Shown: one piece after another, positions 1 through 5,806 of the stretch | Layout of the letters: each line of letters opens with the position of its first letter | How positions within the stretch are numbered: the first letter of the stretch is position 1 | The notes under the pieces: generated by a model | What the model saw: the letters and a program-made list of their open reading frames with translations, nothing else | Told to the model about the DNA's origin: nothing | Databases searched by the model: none | Made by a program: the position numbers and the translations under genes | Assembly (NCBI GenBank): GCA_964555735.1 | Contig: CAZKTS010000270.1 | Coordinates: 1-12,811, forward strand | Reading direction: 5' to 3' | DNA from: CAZKTS01 sp964555735 | Lineage (GTDB): Bacteria > Actinomycetota > Acidimicrobiia > IMCC26256 > PALSA-555 | Length of the DNA: 12,811 nucleotides

Positions 1-1
1 G

Positions 2-247
2 CGCGACGGACGGTCGCTCTCGGAGCTCGAGGCCGAGCTGGAGATGACGCGCTTCGGCGTCATGAAGCACCTGCGCGTCCTGGAGGACGCCGGACTCGTG
101 GTCACGCAGCGGTCCGGCCGGGAGAAGCTGCACTTCCTGAACCCGGTGCCCATCCGGTTGGTCCACGACCGGTGGATCGACAAGTACACCGAGCGCAAGG
201 TGTCCGCGCTCGCCGACCTCAAGACCACGTTGGAGGAGACAGGATGA
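2..247 (+). CDS. ArsR/SmtB-family HTH repressor, C-terminal part (5' end outside window)
   Basis: The frame is open from the window edge (codons begin at base 2) to the TGA at 245-247, so the N-terminus is missing. The visible 81 residues contain the second half of a winged helix-turn-helix: a recognition-helix region reading TRFGVMKHLRVLEDAGLV, followed by the wing (TQRSGREKLHFLNP), as in ArsR-type regulators. The tail DRWIDKYTERKVSALADLKTTLEE is the helix commonly seen in ArsR proteins paired with SRPBCC genes. No cysteine metal site is visible in this part, so the inducer is unlikely to be read from here. The stop overlaps the next ATG (ATGA, 244-247), indicating one operon with translational coupling. 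By analogy it probably represses its own operon. Family call is firm; ligand unknown. Confidence 0.85.
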   Translation, partial: RDGRSLSELEAELEMTRFGVMKHLRVLEDAGLVVTQRSGREKLHFLNPVPIRLVHDRWIDKYTERKVSALADLKTTLEETG

Positions 248-735
248 CCACCATGACCGAGACGACCACGCAGGTGTTCCGGGTCTGGATCAAGGCCGAC
301 CGCACGAAGGTGTGGGACGCGATCACCGACCCGGAGTGGAACGGCCGCTACGGCTACCAGTCGGTCGGCGAGTACGACCTGAAGCCGGGCGGCGCCTACC
401 GCGTCCTCGCGACGGCGGAGATGATGGAGCACGGCGCGTCCGAGGTCATCATCGACGGCGAGGTGATCGAGAGCGACCCGCCGAACCGCCTCGTGCAGAC
501 CTGGCACGCGCTCTTCGATCCGACGACGACCGCCGAGCCCGCGACCCGGCTGACCTGGGAGCTCAAGGAGACCCAGCCCGGCCTCACCGAGCTCACCCTC
601 ACCCACGAGCTCGAGGGTGCCCCGGCGACCGCGGTCATGGTGAGCGGCCAGGCCGAGAACGCCGGCGGTGGCTGGGCGTGGATCCTCAGCGACCTCAAGT
701 CGCTGCTCGAGACCGGCGCCTCGATGAACGCCTAA
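244..735 (+). CDS. SRPBCC / AHSA1-domain protein
   Basis: 163 residues. The protein has the AHSA1-type START/Bet v1 fold pattern: an opening strand and helix (VFRVWIKADRTKVWDAITDPEW), then LKPGGAYRV, GEVIESDPPNRLVQTWH, a TELTLTHEL strand, and a C-terminal helix (GGGWAWILSDLKSLLE). These proteins form a hydrophobic cavity for small lipophilic ligands; despite the Hsp90-activator name, most bacterial members have no known function. The start at 244 is preferred because GGAGGAG (232-238) lies 5 nt upstream; an ATG at 253 is also possible. It overlaps the ArsR gene by 4 bp, the widespread ArsR-SRPBCC pair, which suggests ArsR controls it. No signal peptide or membrane segment, so cytosolic. Confidence 0.85.
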   Translation: MTTMTETTTQVFRVWIKADRTKVWDAITDPEWNGRYGYQSVGEYDLKPGGAYRVLATAEMMEHGASEVIIDGEVIESDPPNRLVQTWHALFDPTTTAEPATRLTWELKETQPGLTELTLTHELEGAPATAVMVSGQAENAGGGWAWILSDLKSLLETGASMNA

Positions 736-740
736 GAATG

Positions 741-831
741 TCGCGAAAACCGGTCACTCGATGACCGGTTCTGCAGGGGAGGATCGCCGTGACCCGGCCA
801 CCGGGTACCGATCCTCCCCTGTTTCGCGAAA
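741..831 (+). other. Multi-hairpin (three-way junction-like) element upstream of the VOC gene
   Basis: Almost the whole gap between the SRPBCC stop and the VOC start can fold. An outer stem pairs 741-747 (TCGCGAA) with 823-829. Inside it, hairpin 1 has a perfect 9-bp stem, AACCGGTCA 748-756 with TGACCGGTT 762-770, and a 5-nt loop. Hairpin 2 has a perfect 13-bp stem, CAGGGGAGGATCG 774-786 with CGATCCTCCCCTG 809-821. It is topped by an inner stem, ACCCGG 792-797 with CCGGGT 801-806, and a 3-nt loop. TCGCGA is itself a palindrome, so the outer arms are equally an 8-bp direct repeat (TCGCGAAA 741-748 and 824-831). There is no T-tract. The element ends where the candidate ribosome-binding site AAAGGG (829-834) begins. 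It could be a terminator/attenuator, a structured 5' leader, or a small hairpin repeat element. The pairing is read from sequence; the role is inferred. Confidence 0.75.
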
Positions 832-843
832 GGGCGAACCACC

Positions 844-1209
844 CTGGACCTCAAGCTCGAGCTCGTCGCCATCCCGGTCACCGACACCGACCGGGCCAAG
901 GCCTTCTACGAGCAGGTCGGCTTCGTCGCCGACCACGATCACCGGGTGAGCGACGAGATGCGGTTCGTCCAGCTCACGCCGCCCGGCTCGGCCTGCTCGA
1001 TCGCGCTCGGTGACGGCATCACCGACGCCGAGCCCGGATCGGTCCAGGGCATGCAGGTCGTCGTCGACGACATCGAAGCCGCCCGCGCCGACCTCCAGGG
1101 CCGCGGCATCGACGTCAGCGAGATCCAGGACTTCCCGTGGGGCCGCTTCGTCCACTTCTCCGACCCCGACGGCAACGGCTGGTCCGTCCAACAGATCCCC
1201 CAGCGCTGA
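844..1209 (+). CDS. VOC superfamily (glyoxalase/bleomycin-resistance fold) protein, apparent CTG start
   Basis: 121 residues if translated from CTG at 844. The N-terminus [M]DLKLELVAIPVTDTDRAKAFYEQVGF is the classic first beta-alpha-beta unit of single-domain VOC proteins. The protein ends with RFVHFSDPDGNGWSVQQIP, the usual closing strand motif. These proteins dimerise around a metal or substrate cavity; the substrate here is unknown. No ATG, GTG or TTG lies in frame between the upstream TGA (790-792) and this point. The first conventional start is GTG 946, which would remove the first structural unit. AAAGGG at 829-834 sits 9 nt before CTG 844, as expected for a real start, and homologous proteins normally begin at this residue. 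The gene stands alone, bracketed by hairpin structures on both sides. The C of CTG could also be a base error for A. Confidence 0.8.
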   Translation: MDLKLELVAIPVTDTDRAKAFYEQVGFVADHDHRVSDEMRFVQLTPPGSACSIALGDGITDAEPGSVQGMQVVVDDIEAARADLQGRGIDVSEIQDFPWGRFVHFSDPDGNGWSVQQIPQR

Positions 1210-1216
1210 AGGTCCG

Positions 1217-1265
1217 GTTCTTGGCACGTTGCATCAGTCCATGTGACACGCAACGTGCCGAGAAC
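1217..1265 (+). terminator. Long hairpin, likely terminator of the VOC gene
   Basis: Starting 8 nt after the VOC stop, GTTCTTGGCACGTTGC (1217-1232) pairs with GCAACGTGCCGAGAAC (1250-1265): 16 positions with one T/G mismatch that is a G-U wobble in RNA. The loop is 17 nt. Partial pairing continues outward (1211-1215 with 1267-1271). There is no T-run, which is common for actinobacterial terminators. The stem is also near-symmetric as DNA, so it could act on either strand or be an operator. Confidence 0.65.
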
Positions 1266-1292
1266 GGGCCCTGGGGTGGTCGGTCGGCTCGG

Positions 1293-1298
1293 TAGCGT
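1293..1298 (+). promoter_or_regulatory. Candidate -10 box (TAGCGT) for a leaderless transcript
   Basis: TAGCGT fits the TANNNT -10 pattern of actinobacterial housekeeping promoters and lies 8 nt before ATG 1307. There is no Shine-Dalgarno sequence before this ATG, so the transcript probably begins at or next to the start codon. No clear -35 box is visible. Confidence 0.5.
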
Positions 1299-1306
1299 GC
1301 CCCACC

Positions 1307-2206
1307 ATGGCCGGGAGCAAGGTGCGAGTGGGGATCATCACGCCGATCGTGATCCTGCTGCCCCGCTCGCACAACGAGTGGGAGGTCGACGCCACGGTCG
1401 ACGACCTGGTCGCGGTCGCGCAGGCCGTCGATCGCCTCGGCTACCACCACCTCACGGCGAGCGAGCACGTCGCGATCCCGGTCGATGTCGAGGCCCGACG
1501 GGGCATGCGCTACTGGGACCTGCTCTCGACGCTCGCCTACCTCGCCGCGGTGACCCGGCGCATCCGGCTCGCCACCAACATGGTCGTGCTGCCGTACCAC
1601 CACCCGCTCGAGATCGTGAAGCACTACGGCACGCTCGACCGGCTGAGCGCGGGTCGGCTCGTGCTGGGGGTCGGCGTCGGTTCACTGCACGAGGAGTTCG
1701 ATCTCCTCGGCAAGGAGTTCGACGGCCGGGGTGCGCGCGCCGACGACGCGCTCCGGGCGATCGTCGCGTCGTGGGGTGAGCGCGAACCGCGCTACTCGGG
1801 CACGCACTTCGCGTTCGACGACGTCGTGGTGGACCCGACCGCGGTCCAGTCGCGCCCGCCGATCTGGATCGGCGGCCGCACGGATCGGTCCTTGCGGCGG
1901 GCCGTCGAGCTCGGCGACGCGTGGGTGCCGTTCCTGCTCGGGCCCGGCGAGGTGCGCACGATGCTCGACCGGGCTGCCGACACGCCGGCATGGGCGGCGC
2001 GGGCCGAGCCGATCGACGTCGCACTCTGGCCGGAGCCCGCGATCGACGTGCTCGGCGAACCCGATCGCGTCCACGACCAGGCCGCCGAGCACGTCGCCGC
2101 GGGAGCCACCGTCCTCAACTACCGCTTCCCCAGCCGATCCGTCGCGCATTGGATCGAGCAGGCCACCGCGCTGCGCGAGACCCTCGACGCCGCCTGGGGA
2201 ACGTGA
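1307..2206 (+). CDS. LLM-class (luciferase-like) F420-dependent oxidoreductase family protein
   Basis: 299 residues, full length for the TIGR03619-type group. Landmarks of the (beta/alpha)8 luciferase-like fold appear in order: VGIITPIVILLP at the start, AQAVDRLGYHHLTASEHV (about 38-55), YWDLLSTLAYLAAVT and IRLATNMVVLPYHHPLEIVKHYGTLDRLS (about 69-114), GRLVLGVGVG (116-125), and PIWIGGRTDRSLRRAVELGDAWVP further on. Members use F420H2 or FMN for hydride transfer to small organic substrates; the cofactor is inferred from family habit and the substrate cannot be read. ATG 1307 is preceded by a TANNNT box rather than an SD. The gene ends 4 bp before the end of the convergent NTF2-like gene. Confidence 0.85.
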   Translation: MAGSKVRVGIITPIVILLPRSHNEWEVDATVDDLVAVAQAVDRLGYHHLTASEHVAIPVDVEARRGMRYWDLLSTLAYLAAVTRRIRLATNMVVLPYHHPLEIVKHYGTLDRLSAGRLVLGVGVGSLHEEFDLLGKEFDGRGARADDALRAIVASWGEREPRYSGTHFAFDDVVVDPTAVQSRPPIWIGGRTDRSLRRAVELGDAWVPFLLGPGEVRTMLDRAADTPAWAARAEPIDVALWPEPAIDVLGEPDRVHDQAAEHVAAGATVLNYRFPSRSVAHWIEQATALRETLDAAWGT

Positions 2207-2210
2207 CGCG

Positions 2211-2582
2211 TCAGTCGTCCTTCGGCGGGGGCAGCTCGCCGAAGAAGCCGGCCACCCGCTGCAGCTGACCGTCGCGCACCTCCACGACGTCCACTCCGGC
2301 GATCGCGACCGCACCGTCGCGGCCCACGAGCTCCCATCCGTACCGGGCGACGTCGTGGTGCTCGTCGATCGCGGTGGTACGGCGGAAGCGGTGGCCGGGG
2401 TAGTGCTGGTTCACGGCCGCAGCGGCCGCGCTGATGCCGTCGTGCCCGGTGCCGTCGAGCGGCGGGTCGAGGAGCACGCCGTCGGGTGCCCACACCTTCT
2501 CGATGAGGGCCATGCGGCGCGCTTCGTCGGGCTCGCCGTAGGCCTCCAGGTGGGTGTCGATGATCGTGGTCAGGTCACTCAT
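2211..2582 (-). CDS. NTF2-like / SnoaL-type small protein
   Basis: 123 residues with the cone-shaped NTF2/SnoaL pattern. An N-terminal helix (LTTIIDTHLEAYGEPDEARRMALIEKVWAPDGVLLDPP) is followed by GHDGISAAAAAVNQHYPGHRF and then paired strands (RRTTAIDEHHDVARYGWELV, AVAIAGVDVVEVRDGQLQRVAGFFG). Such proteins are often isomerases, cyclases or hydrolases acting on polyketide- or steroid-like molecules, but many have no known activity. The start at 2582 is chosen because AAGGAGG lies 5 nt upstream (plus-strand CCTCCTT 2588-2594); an upstream ATG at 2660 lies in the operator region and has no such site. It is divergent from the MmyB/XRE regulator across palindromic operators, so that regulator probably controls it. 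Confidence 0.8.
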   Translation of the reverse strand: MSDLTTIIDTHLEAYGEPDEARRMALIEKVWAPDGVLLDPPLDGTGHDGISAAAAAVNQHYPGHRFRRTTAIDEHHDVARYGWELVGRDGAVAIAGVDVVEVRDGQLQRVAGFFGELPPPKDD

Positions 2583-2643
2583 GGTCGCCTCCTTGCGACG
2601 GGGTGCAGGACGTCGAGCGTGCGACGGCGGGCGCGGCAAAGCG

Positions 2644-2692
2644 ATGACCCGTGAGGTCATGACGGTCGTGCGACCATGACCTCAGAGGTCAT
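2644..2692. promoter_or_regulatory. Two phased 17-bp palindromes in the divergent NTF2-like/XRE control region
   Basis: ATGACC-N5-GGTCAT occurs twice, at 2644-2660 and 2676-2692. The second copy is a near-perfect palindrome (ATGACCTC-A-GAGGTCAT). The centres are 32 bp apart, about three helical turns, so bound dimers would sit on the same face of the DNA. Between them is a further palindrome, GGTCG-TG-CGACC (2664-2675). The right-hand copy overlaps the expected -35 zone of the XRE promoter (-10 at 2715-2720). This is what a binding region for the adjacent XRE protein, giving autorepression and control of the divergent gene, would look like. The binding protein is inferred. Confidence 0.7.
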
Positions 2693-2714
2693 GGCGACGG
2701 TGCCGACCGGCCCG

Positions 2715-2720
2715 TACGGT
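2715..2720 (+). promoter_or_regulatory. Candidate -10 box (TACGGT) of the XRE gene, leaderless
   Basis: TACGGT matches TANNNT and lies 6 nt before ATG 2727, placing the transcription start at or beside the ATG. A weak -35 candidate (TGGCGA, 2692-2697) lies 17 bp upstream and overlaps the end of the right-hand palindrome. Confidence 0.5.
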
Positions 2721-2726
2721 GCGGCC

Positions 2727-3521
2727 ATGGCCCAACGAACGGCAACCGCGGGCGTCGGCGTGCTCCTGCGCGACTGGCGCTCACGCCGACGGCGCAGCCA
2801 GCTCGACCTCGCCCTCGATGTCGGCGTGTCGCCGCGGCATCTCAGCTTCGTCGAGACCGGACGTTCCCGGCCGAGCCCGGAGCTCGTGCTCGCCGTCGCG
2901 GACCATCTCGAGGTGCCGCTGCGCGAGCGCAACACGCTGCTGCTCGCCGCCGGCTACGCACCGCGGTACAGCCAGCGCTCGCTCGACGACCCGAGCATGG
3001 AGGTCGCCCGCGACTCGCTCCAACGCATGCTCGACGCGCACGATCCGTACCCGGGTGTGGTGGTCGACCGCCAGTGGAACGTCGTGCTCGCAAACGCTGC
3101 GGCGAGCGCCCTCGTGGCCGACCTGCCGGCGGAGCTGCTCGGGCCGCCGTTGAACGTCTACCGGGCGTGCCTGCACCCCGACGGCCTCGCGAGCCGGACC
3201 GTCAACCTGGCGGAGTGGGCCGACTACCTCGTGCACCAGCTCCGTCGCGACCTCGCCCTCACCGGCGACGACGAGCTCGCCCGGTTGCTCGCCGAGGTGC
3301 GTGCGTATCCGGGCGTCGCCGACGCGCTCGGCGAGACCAGCACCGCGCGCGACGAGCCACCGCTGCTCGTCCCGCTCCGCCTTCGTGCCGGCGACCACGA
3401 GCTCGCCCTCTTCACCACGCTCACGACGTTCGGCACCCCGCGGGACGTCACGCTCGACGAGCTGGCCGTCGAGCTGTTCTTCCCGGCCGACGACCGCACG
3501 CGCGACCTGCTCCAGCGCTGA
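2727..3521 (+). CDS. XRE-family regulator with MmyB-like ligand-binding domain
   Basis: 264 residues. An N-terminal HTH (about 11-70) contains SQLDLALDVGVSPRHLSFVETGRSRPS, the usual helix 2-helix 3 pattern of this group. From about 107 onward it matches the MmyB-type sensor domain, with PYPGVVVDRQWNVVLANAAA, an N-V-Y-R-A-C-L-H-P-D-G-L stretch, and a closing region of strands and helix. MmyB domains are PAS-like and have been linked to fatty-acid-type ligands; the ligand here is unknown. ATG 2727 is preferred over ATG 2676 because the latter lies inside the palindromic operator and has no SD, while 2727 follows a -10 box by 6 nt. Divergent from the NTF2-like gene and 54 bp upstream of pirin. 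In related genomes such regulators usually sit beside the oxidoreductase-type genes they control. Confidence 0.85.
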   Translation: MAQRTATAGVGVLLRDWRSRRRRSQLDLALDVGVSPRHLSFVETGRSRPSPELVLAVADHLEVPLRERNTLLLAAGYAPRYSQRSLDDPSMEVARDSLQRMLDAHDPYPGVVVDRQWNVVLANAAASALVADLPAELLGPPLNVYRACLHPDGLASRTVNLAEWADYLVHQLRRDLALTGDDELARLLAEVRAYPGVADALGETSTARDEPPLLVPLRLRAGDHELALFTTLTTFGTPRDVTLDELAVELFFPADDRTRDLLQR

Positions 3522-3534
3522 GCCCTGGCGGCGG

Positions 3535-3575
3535 CCGGCGGGAATAGCCGGAGGGTCCGTCCGGTTCGTGCGGAC
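3535..3575 (+). terminator. Two short hairpins between the XRE and pirin genes
   Basis: CCGGC 3535-3539 pairs with GCCGG 3547-3551 (7-nt loop), and GTCCG 3555-3559 pairs with CGGAC 3571-3575 (11-nt loop) immediately before the pirin ATG. Both stems are only 5 bp in very GC-rich DNA, so they may be chance. The first could be a weak terminator of the XRE transcript, and the second could mask pirin initiation. Confidence 0.3.
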
Positions 3576-4538
3576 ATGCCTGCTGTGACCGTCGAGAACC
3601 CACTCGTCTTGCCTCGCCTGTCCGAGACCGACCCCGAGACCGTCGTGCGGCCCGTCGAGCGCGTCGTGCCCGCGCACCACGCGGTCGAGGGCGCCGGCTT
3701 CGAGGTGTGGCGGCCGTTCCCCGGCAACGTCGACGCCCACATCGCCGACCCCTTCTTCCTCCTCGACCAGCTCGGGCCGGTGGAGTACGCCCCGAACGAG
3801 CCGGTCGGCGCGCCGTGGCACCCGCACCGCGGCTTCGAGACCGTCACCTACGTCATCGACGGCGTCGTGCAGCACCACGACTCCAACGGCGGTGGTGGCA
3901 CGATCGGCGAGGGCGACACGCAGTGGATGACCGCCGGGTCGGGCATCCTCCACGACGAGGTGCCGACCGAGGCGTTCGTGCGCTCGGGCGGCCGCACCCA
4001 CGGGGTCCAGCTCTGGGTGAACCTCCCCGCGGCGTTGAAGATGTCGCCGCCGCGCTACCAGGCGATCACCGGCGATCAGCTCACGCTGCTCACGTCGCCC
4101 GATGGCGGCGCGCTCGTGCGCCTGATCGCGGGTGACCTCGACGGCCACGCCGGCCCCGGCGTCACGCACACGCCGATCTCGTACGCGCACGTCAGCCTGA
4201 GCCCGGGCGCGCAGGTCGACCTACCGTGGAACCCCGCGTTCAACGCGCTCGTCTACGTGCTCGGTGGCAACGGCTTCGTCGGCGAGGAGCGCCGTCCGGT
4301 GAGCGACCACCAGCTCACCGTGTTCGGTCCCGGCGACGCGATCCGGGTCGGCGCGGCCGACGCGCAGTCCGACGAGTTCCCGAACCTCGAGGTGCTCGTG
4401 CTCGGCGGCCTGCCCATCCGCGAGCCCATCGCGCACTACGGCCCGTTCCTCATGAACACGCGCGAGGAGATCATCCAGGCCGTCGACGACTTCCAGTCCG
4501 GCCGGATGGGCACCATCCCCGCCGTCGACCTCTCCTGA
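3576..4538 (+). CDS. Pirin family protein (bicupin; possible quercetinase-type dioxygenase)
   Basis: 320 residues with N- and C-terminal cupin halves. The N-terminal half carries the complete pirin metal site: WHPHRGFETVTYV gives His82 and His84, and WMTAGSGILHDE gives His126 and Glu128. These match the four iron ligands of human pirin (His56, His58, His101, Glu103). The C-terminal half has the usual VNLP...Y and PGDAIR..A elements. Pirins are cytosolic; some bacterial members cleave quercetin and others modulate enzymes or transcription, so the true substrate is open. There is an extra N-terminal stretch of about 25 residues before the domain. No good SD precedes ATG 3576 (GGAGGG is about 20 nt away), and GTG 3585 is an alternative start. 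It may be cotranscribed with the XRE gene. It ends 9 bp before the end of the convergent hydrolase gene. Confidence 0.9.
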   Translation: MPAVTVENPLVLPRLSETDPETVVRPVERVVPAHHAVEGAGFEVWRPFPGNVDAHIADPFFLLDQLGPVEYAPNEPVGAPWHPHRGFETVTYVIDGVVQHHDSNGGGGTIGEGDTQWMTAGSGILHDEVPTEAFVRSGGRTHGVQLWVNLPAALKMSPPRYQAITGDQLTLLTSPDGGALVRLIAGDLDGHAGPGVTHTPISYAHVSLSPGAQVDLPWNPAFNALVYVLGGNGFVGEERRPVSDHQLTVFGPGDAIRVGAADAQSDEFPNLEVLVLGGLPIREPIAHYGPFLMNTREEIIQAVDDFQSGRMGTIPAVDLS

Positions 4539-4547
4539 AGCCCGGCG

Positions 4548-5747
4548 CTAGTCGTCGAGGGCCGCGTAGGTGAGGGACCAGAAGTCCTCGCAGACGGGGG
4601 GCAGCTTGGGGCTCTCCCACGCCTGGTTGGTGAGCAGGACGCCGACGAGGCGCTCGGTCGGGTCGTTGGACCAGACGCTCCCGAGGCCACCGGTCCAGCC
4701 GTAGGTGCCGACGGTCGCGGGCCCGGTCCGTCGCACGCGCACGCCGACACCGAGGCCCCAGCCGGCCGAGCCGTCGGGCTCCGGGCCGCTCGCCTCGCGC
4801 TGGACGGTCGTGAGCTGGTCGGTCGTCATCGCCTCGACCCACGAGCGCGACAGGATGCGCTGGCCGTCGAGCACCCCACCACCGAGGAGCATGCGTCCGA
4901 ACGCGAGGTAGTCGCGCACGGTCGACACGAGGCCGGCCGCGCCGGACGGGAACGCGGGCGGGGCCGCCCACTGGCCGTCGGCGGGGTCGTACACGACCCG
5001 CGCGCCCGACTCGGGGTCCTTGATGTACACGGGGCCGAAGCGGTCGCGCGACGCGTCGGGCACGAAGAACCCCGTGTCGGTCATCCCGAGCGGCTCGAAG
5101 ATGCGCTCGTGGAGGAACGCGTCGAAGGACTGGCCGGCGGCGCGGGCCACGAGCACGCCGAGGACGTCGGCGCCGGTGTTGTAGAGCCAGCGCTCACCCG
5201 GCTGGTACAGCAGCGGCACCGTGCCGAGCCGGCGCATGAACTCGTCGGGTTCGGGCGGCTCGGTCGGCTGCGGCGGACCACCACCCAGGTCCAGCTCACC
5301 CAGCCGTTCGAGCTGCGGCTGCGGCCAGGGCTTGGTGAAGTCCATGCCGTAGCCCAGCCGGAACGTCAGGACGTCGCGCACACTGATCGGGCGGTGTGCG
5401 GGGACGGTGTCGTCGAACGACCCGTCCGGATCGGCCACCACGACCGGGTCGGCGAGCTCGGGCAGCAGGTCGTCGACCGGGTCGTCGAGCCGTAGCCGCC
5501 CTTCCTCCACGAGGATCAGCGCGGCGACCGCGGTCACCGGCTTGGTCATCGACGAGAGTCGGAAGATCGTGTCCTCGGCGACGGCCTCGCCGGCGCCGTC
5601 AGACTGGAACGTCCCCGCGGCAGCGACGACGACGTCGCGCCCGCGCGCCACCGCCCACGCGAGGCCGGCCACCCGACCGTCGTCCGCGTAGCGGTTCATC
5701 ACCTCGGTCAGGCGCTCGACGCGCGGTCCGAATCCGTTCGTGCTCAC
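4548..5747 (-). CDS. Serine hydrolase, beta-lactamase/class C esterase family
   Basis: 399 residues. Ser66-Met-Thr-Lys69 (FRLSSMTKPV) is the S-x-x-K nucleophile motif. Tyr189 in RWLYNTGADVLG is the catalytic tyrosine position, and YGWTGGLGS (349-357) stands in for the K-T-G box, as in family VIII esterases such as EstB. No signal peptide or lipobox is visible, so this is more likely a cytosolic esterase or amidase than a secreted beta-lactamase; the substrate is unknown. The GTG start at 5747 is supported by GGAGG 9 nt upstream (plus-strand CCTCC 5757-5761). It follows the diguanylate cyclase by 59 bp on the same strand and may be the last gene of that run. Confidence 0.88.
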   Translation of the reverse strand: MSTNGFGPRVERLTEVMNRYADDGRVAGLAWAVARGRDVVVAAAGTFQSDGAGEAVAEDTIFRLSSMTKPVTAVAALILVEEGRLRLDDPVDDLLPELADPVVVADPDGSFDDTVPAHRPISVRDVLTFRLGYGMDFTKPWPQPQLERLGELDLGGGPPQPTEPPEPDEFMRRLGTVPLLYQPGERWLYNTGADVLGVLVARAAGQSFDAFLHERIFEPLGMTDTGFFVPDASRDRFGPVYIKDPESGARVVYDPADGQWAAPPAFPSGAAGLVSTVRDYLAFGRMLLGGGVLDGQRILSRSWVEAMTTDQLTTVQREASGPEPDGSAGWGLGVGVRVRRTGPATVGTYGWTGGLGSVWSNDPTERLVGVLLTNQAWESPKLPPVCEDFWSLTYAALDD

Positions 5748-5806
5748 CCTGGGCCACCTCCGATCCGTCTCCTGTTCCGACTGCGCCCGCCGGGCGGACT
5801 CATCGG

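Noticed and set aside
741..831. Possible tRNA or known riboswitch in the cloverleaf-like element
   Set aside because: No acceptor/CCA layout, anticodon arm or T-loop consensus is present, and I recognise no riboswitch core. It is kept only as an unassigned structured element.
2781..4190. Long minus-strand open frame opposite the XRE and pirin genes
   Set aside because: Arg/Val/Glu-rich shadow with no domain. The plus strand has clear MmyB and pirin motifs, including the iron ligands.
5776..5800. Short GC hairpin (CGCCC 5784-5788 / GGGCG 5792-5796) between the cyclase and hydrolase genes
   Set aside because: Only 5 bp with a 3-nt loop in very GC-rich DNA and no T-tract; too easily chance to call a terminator.
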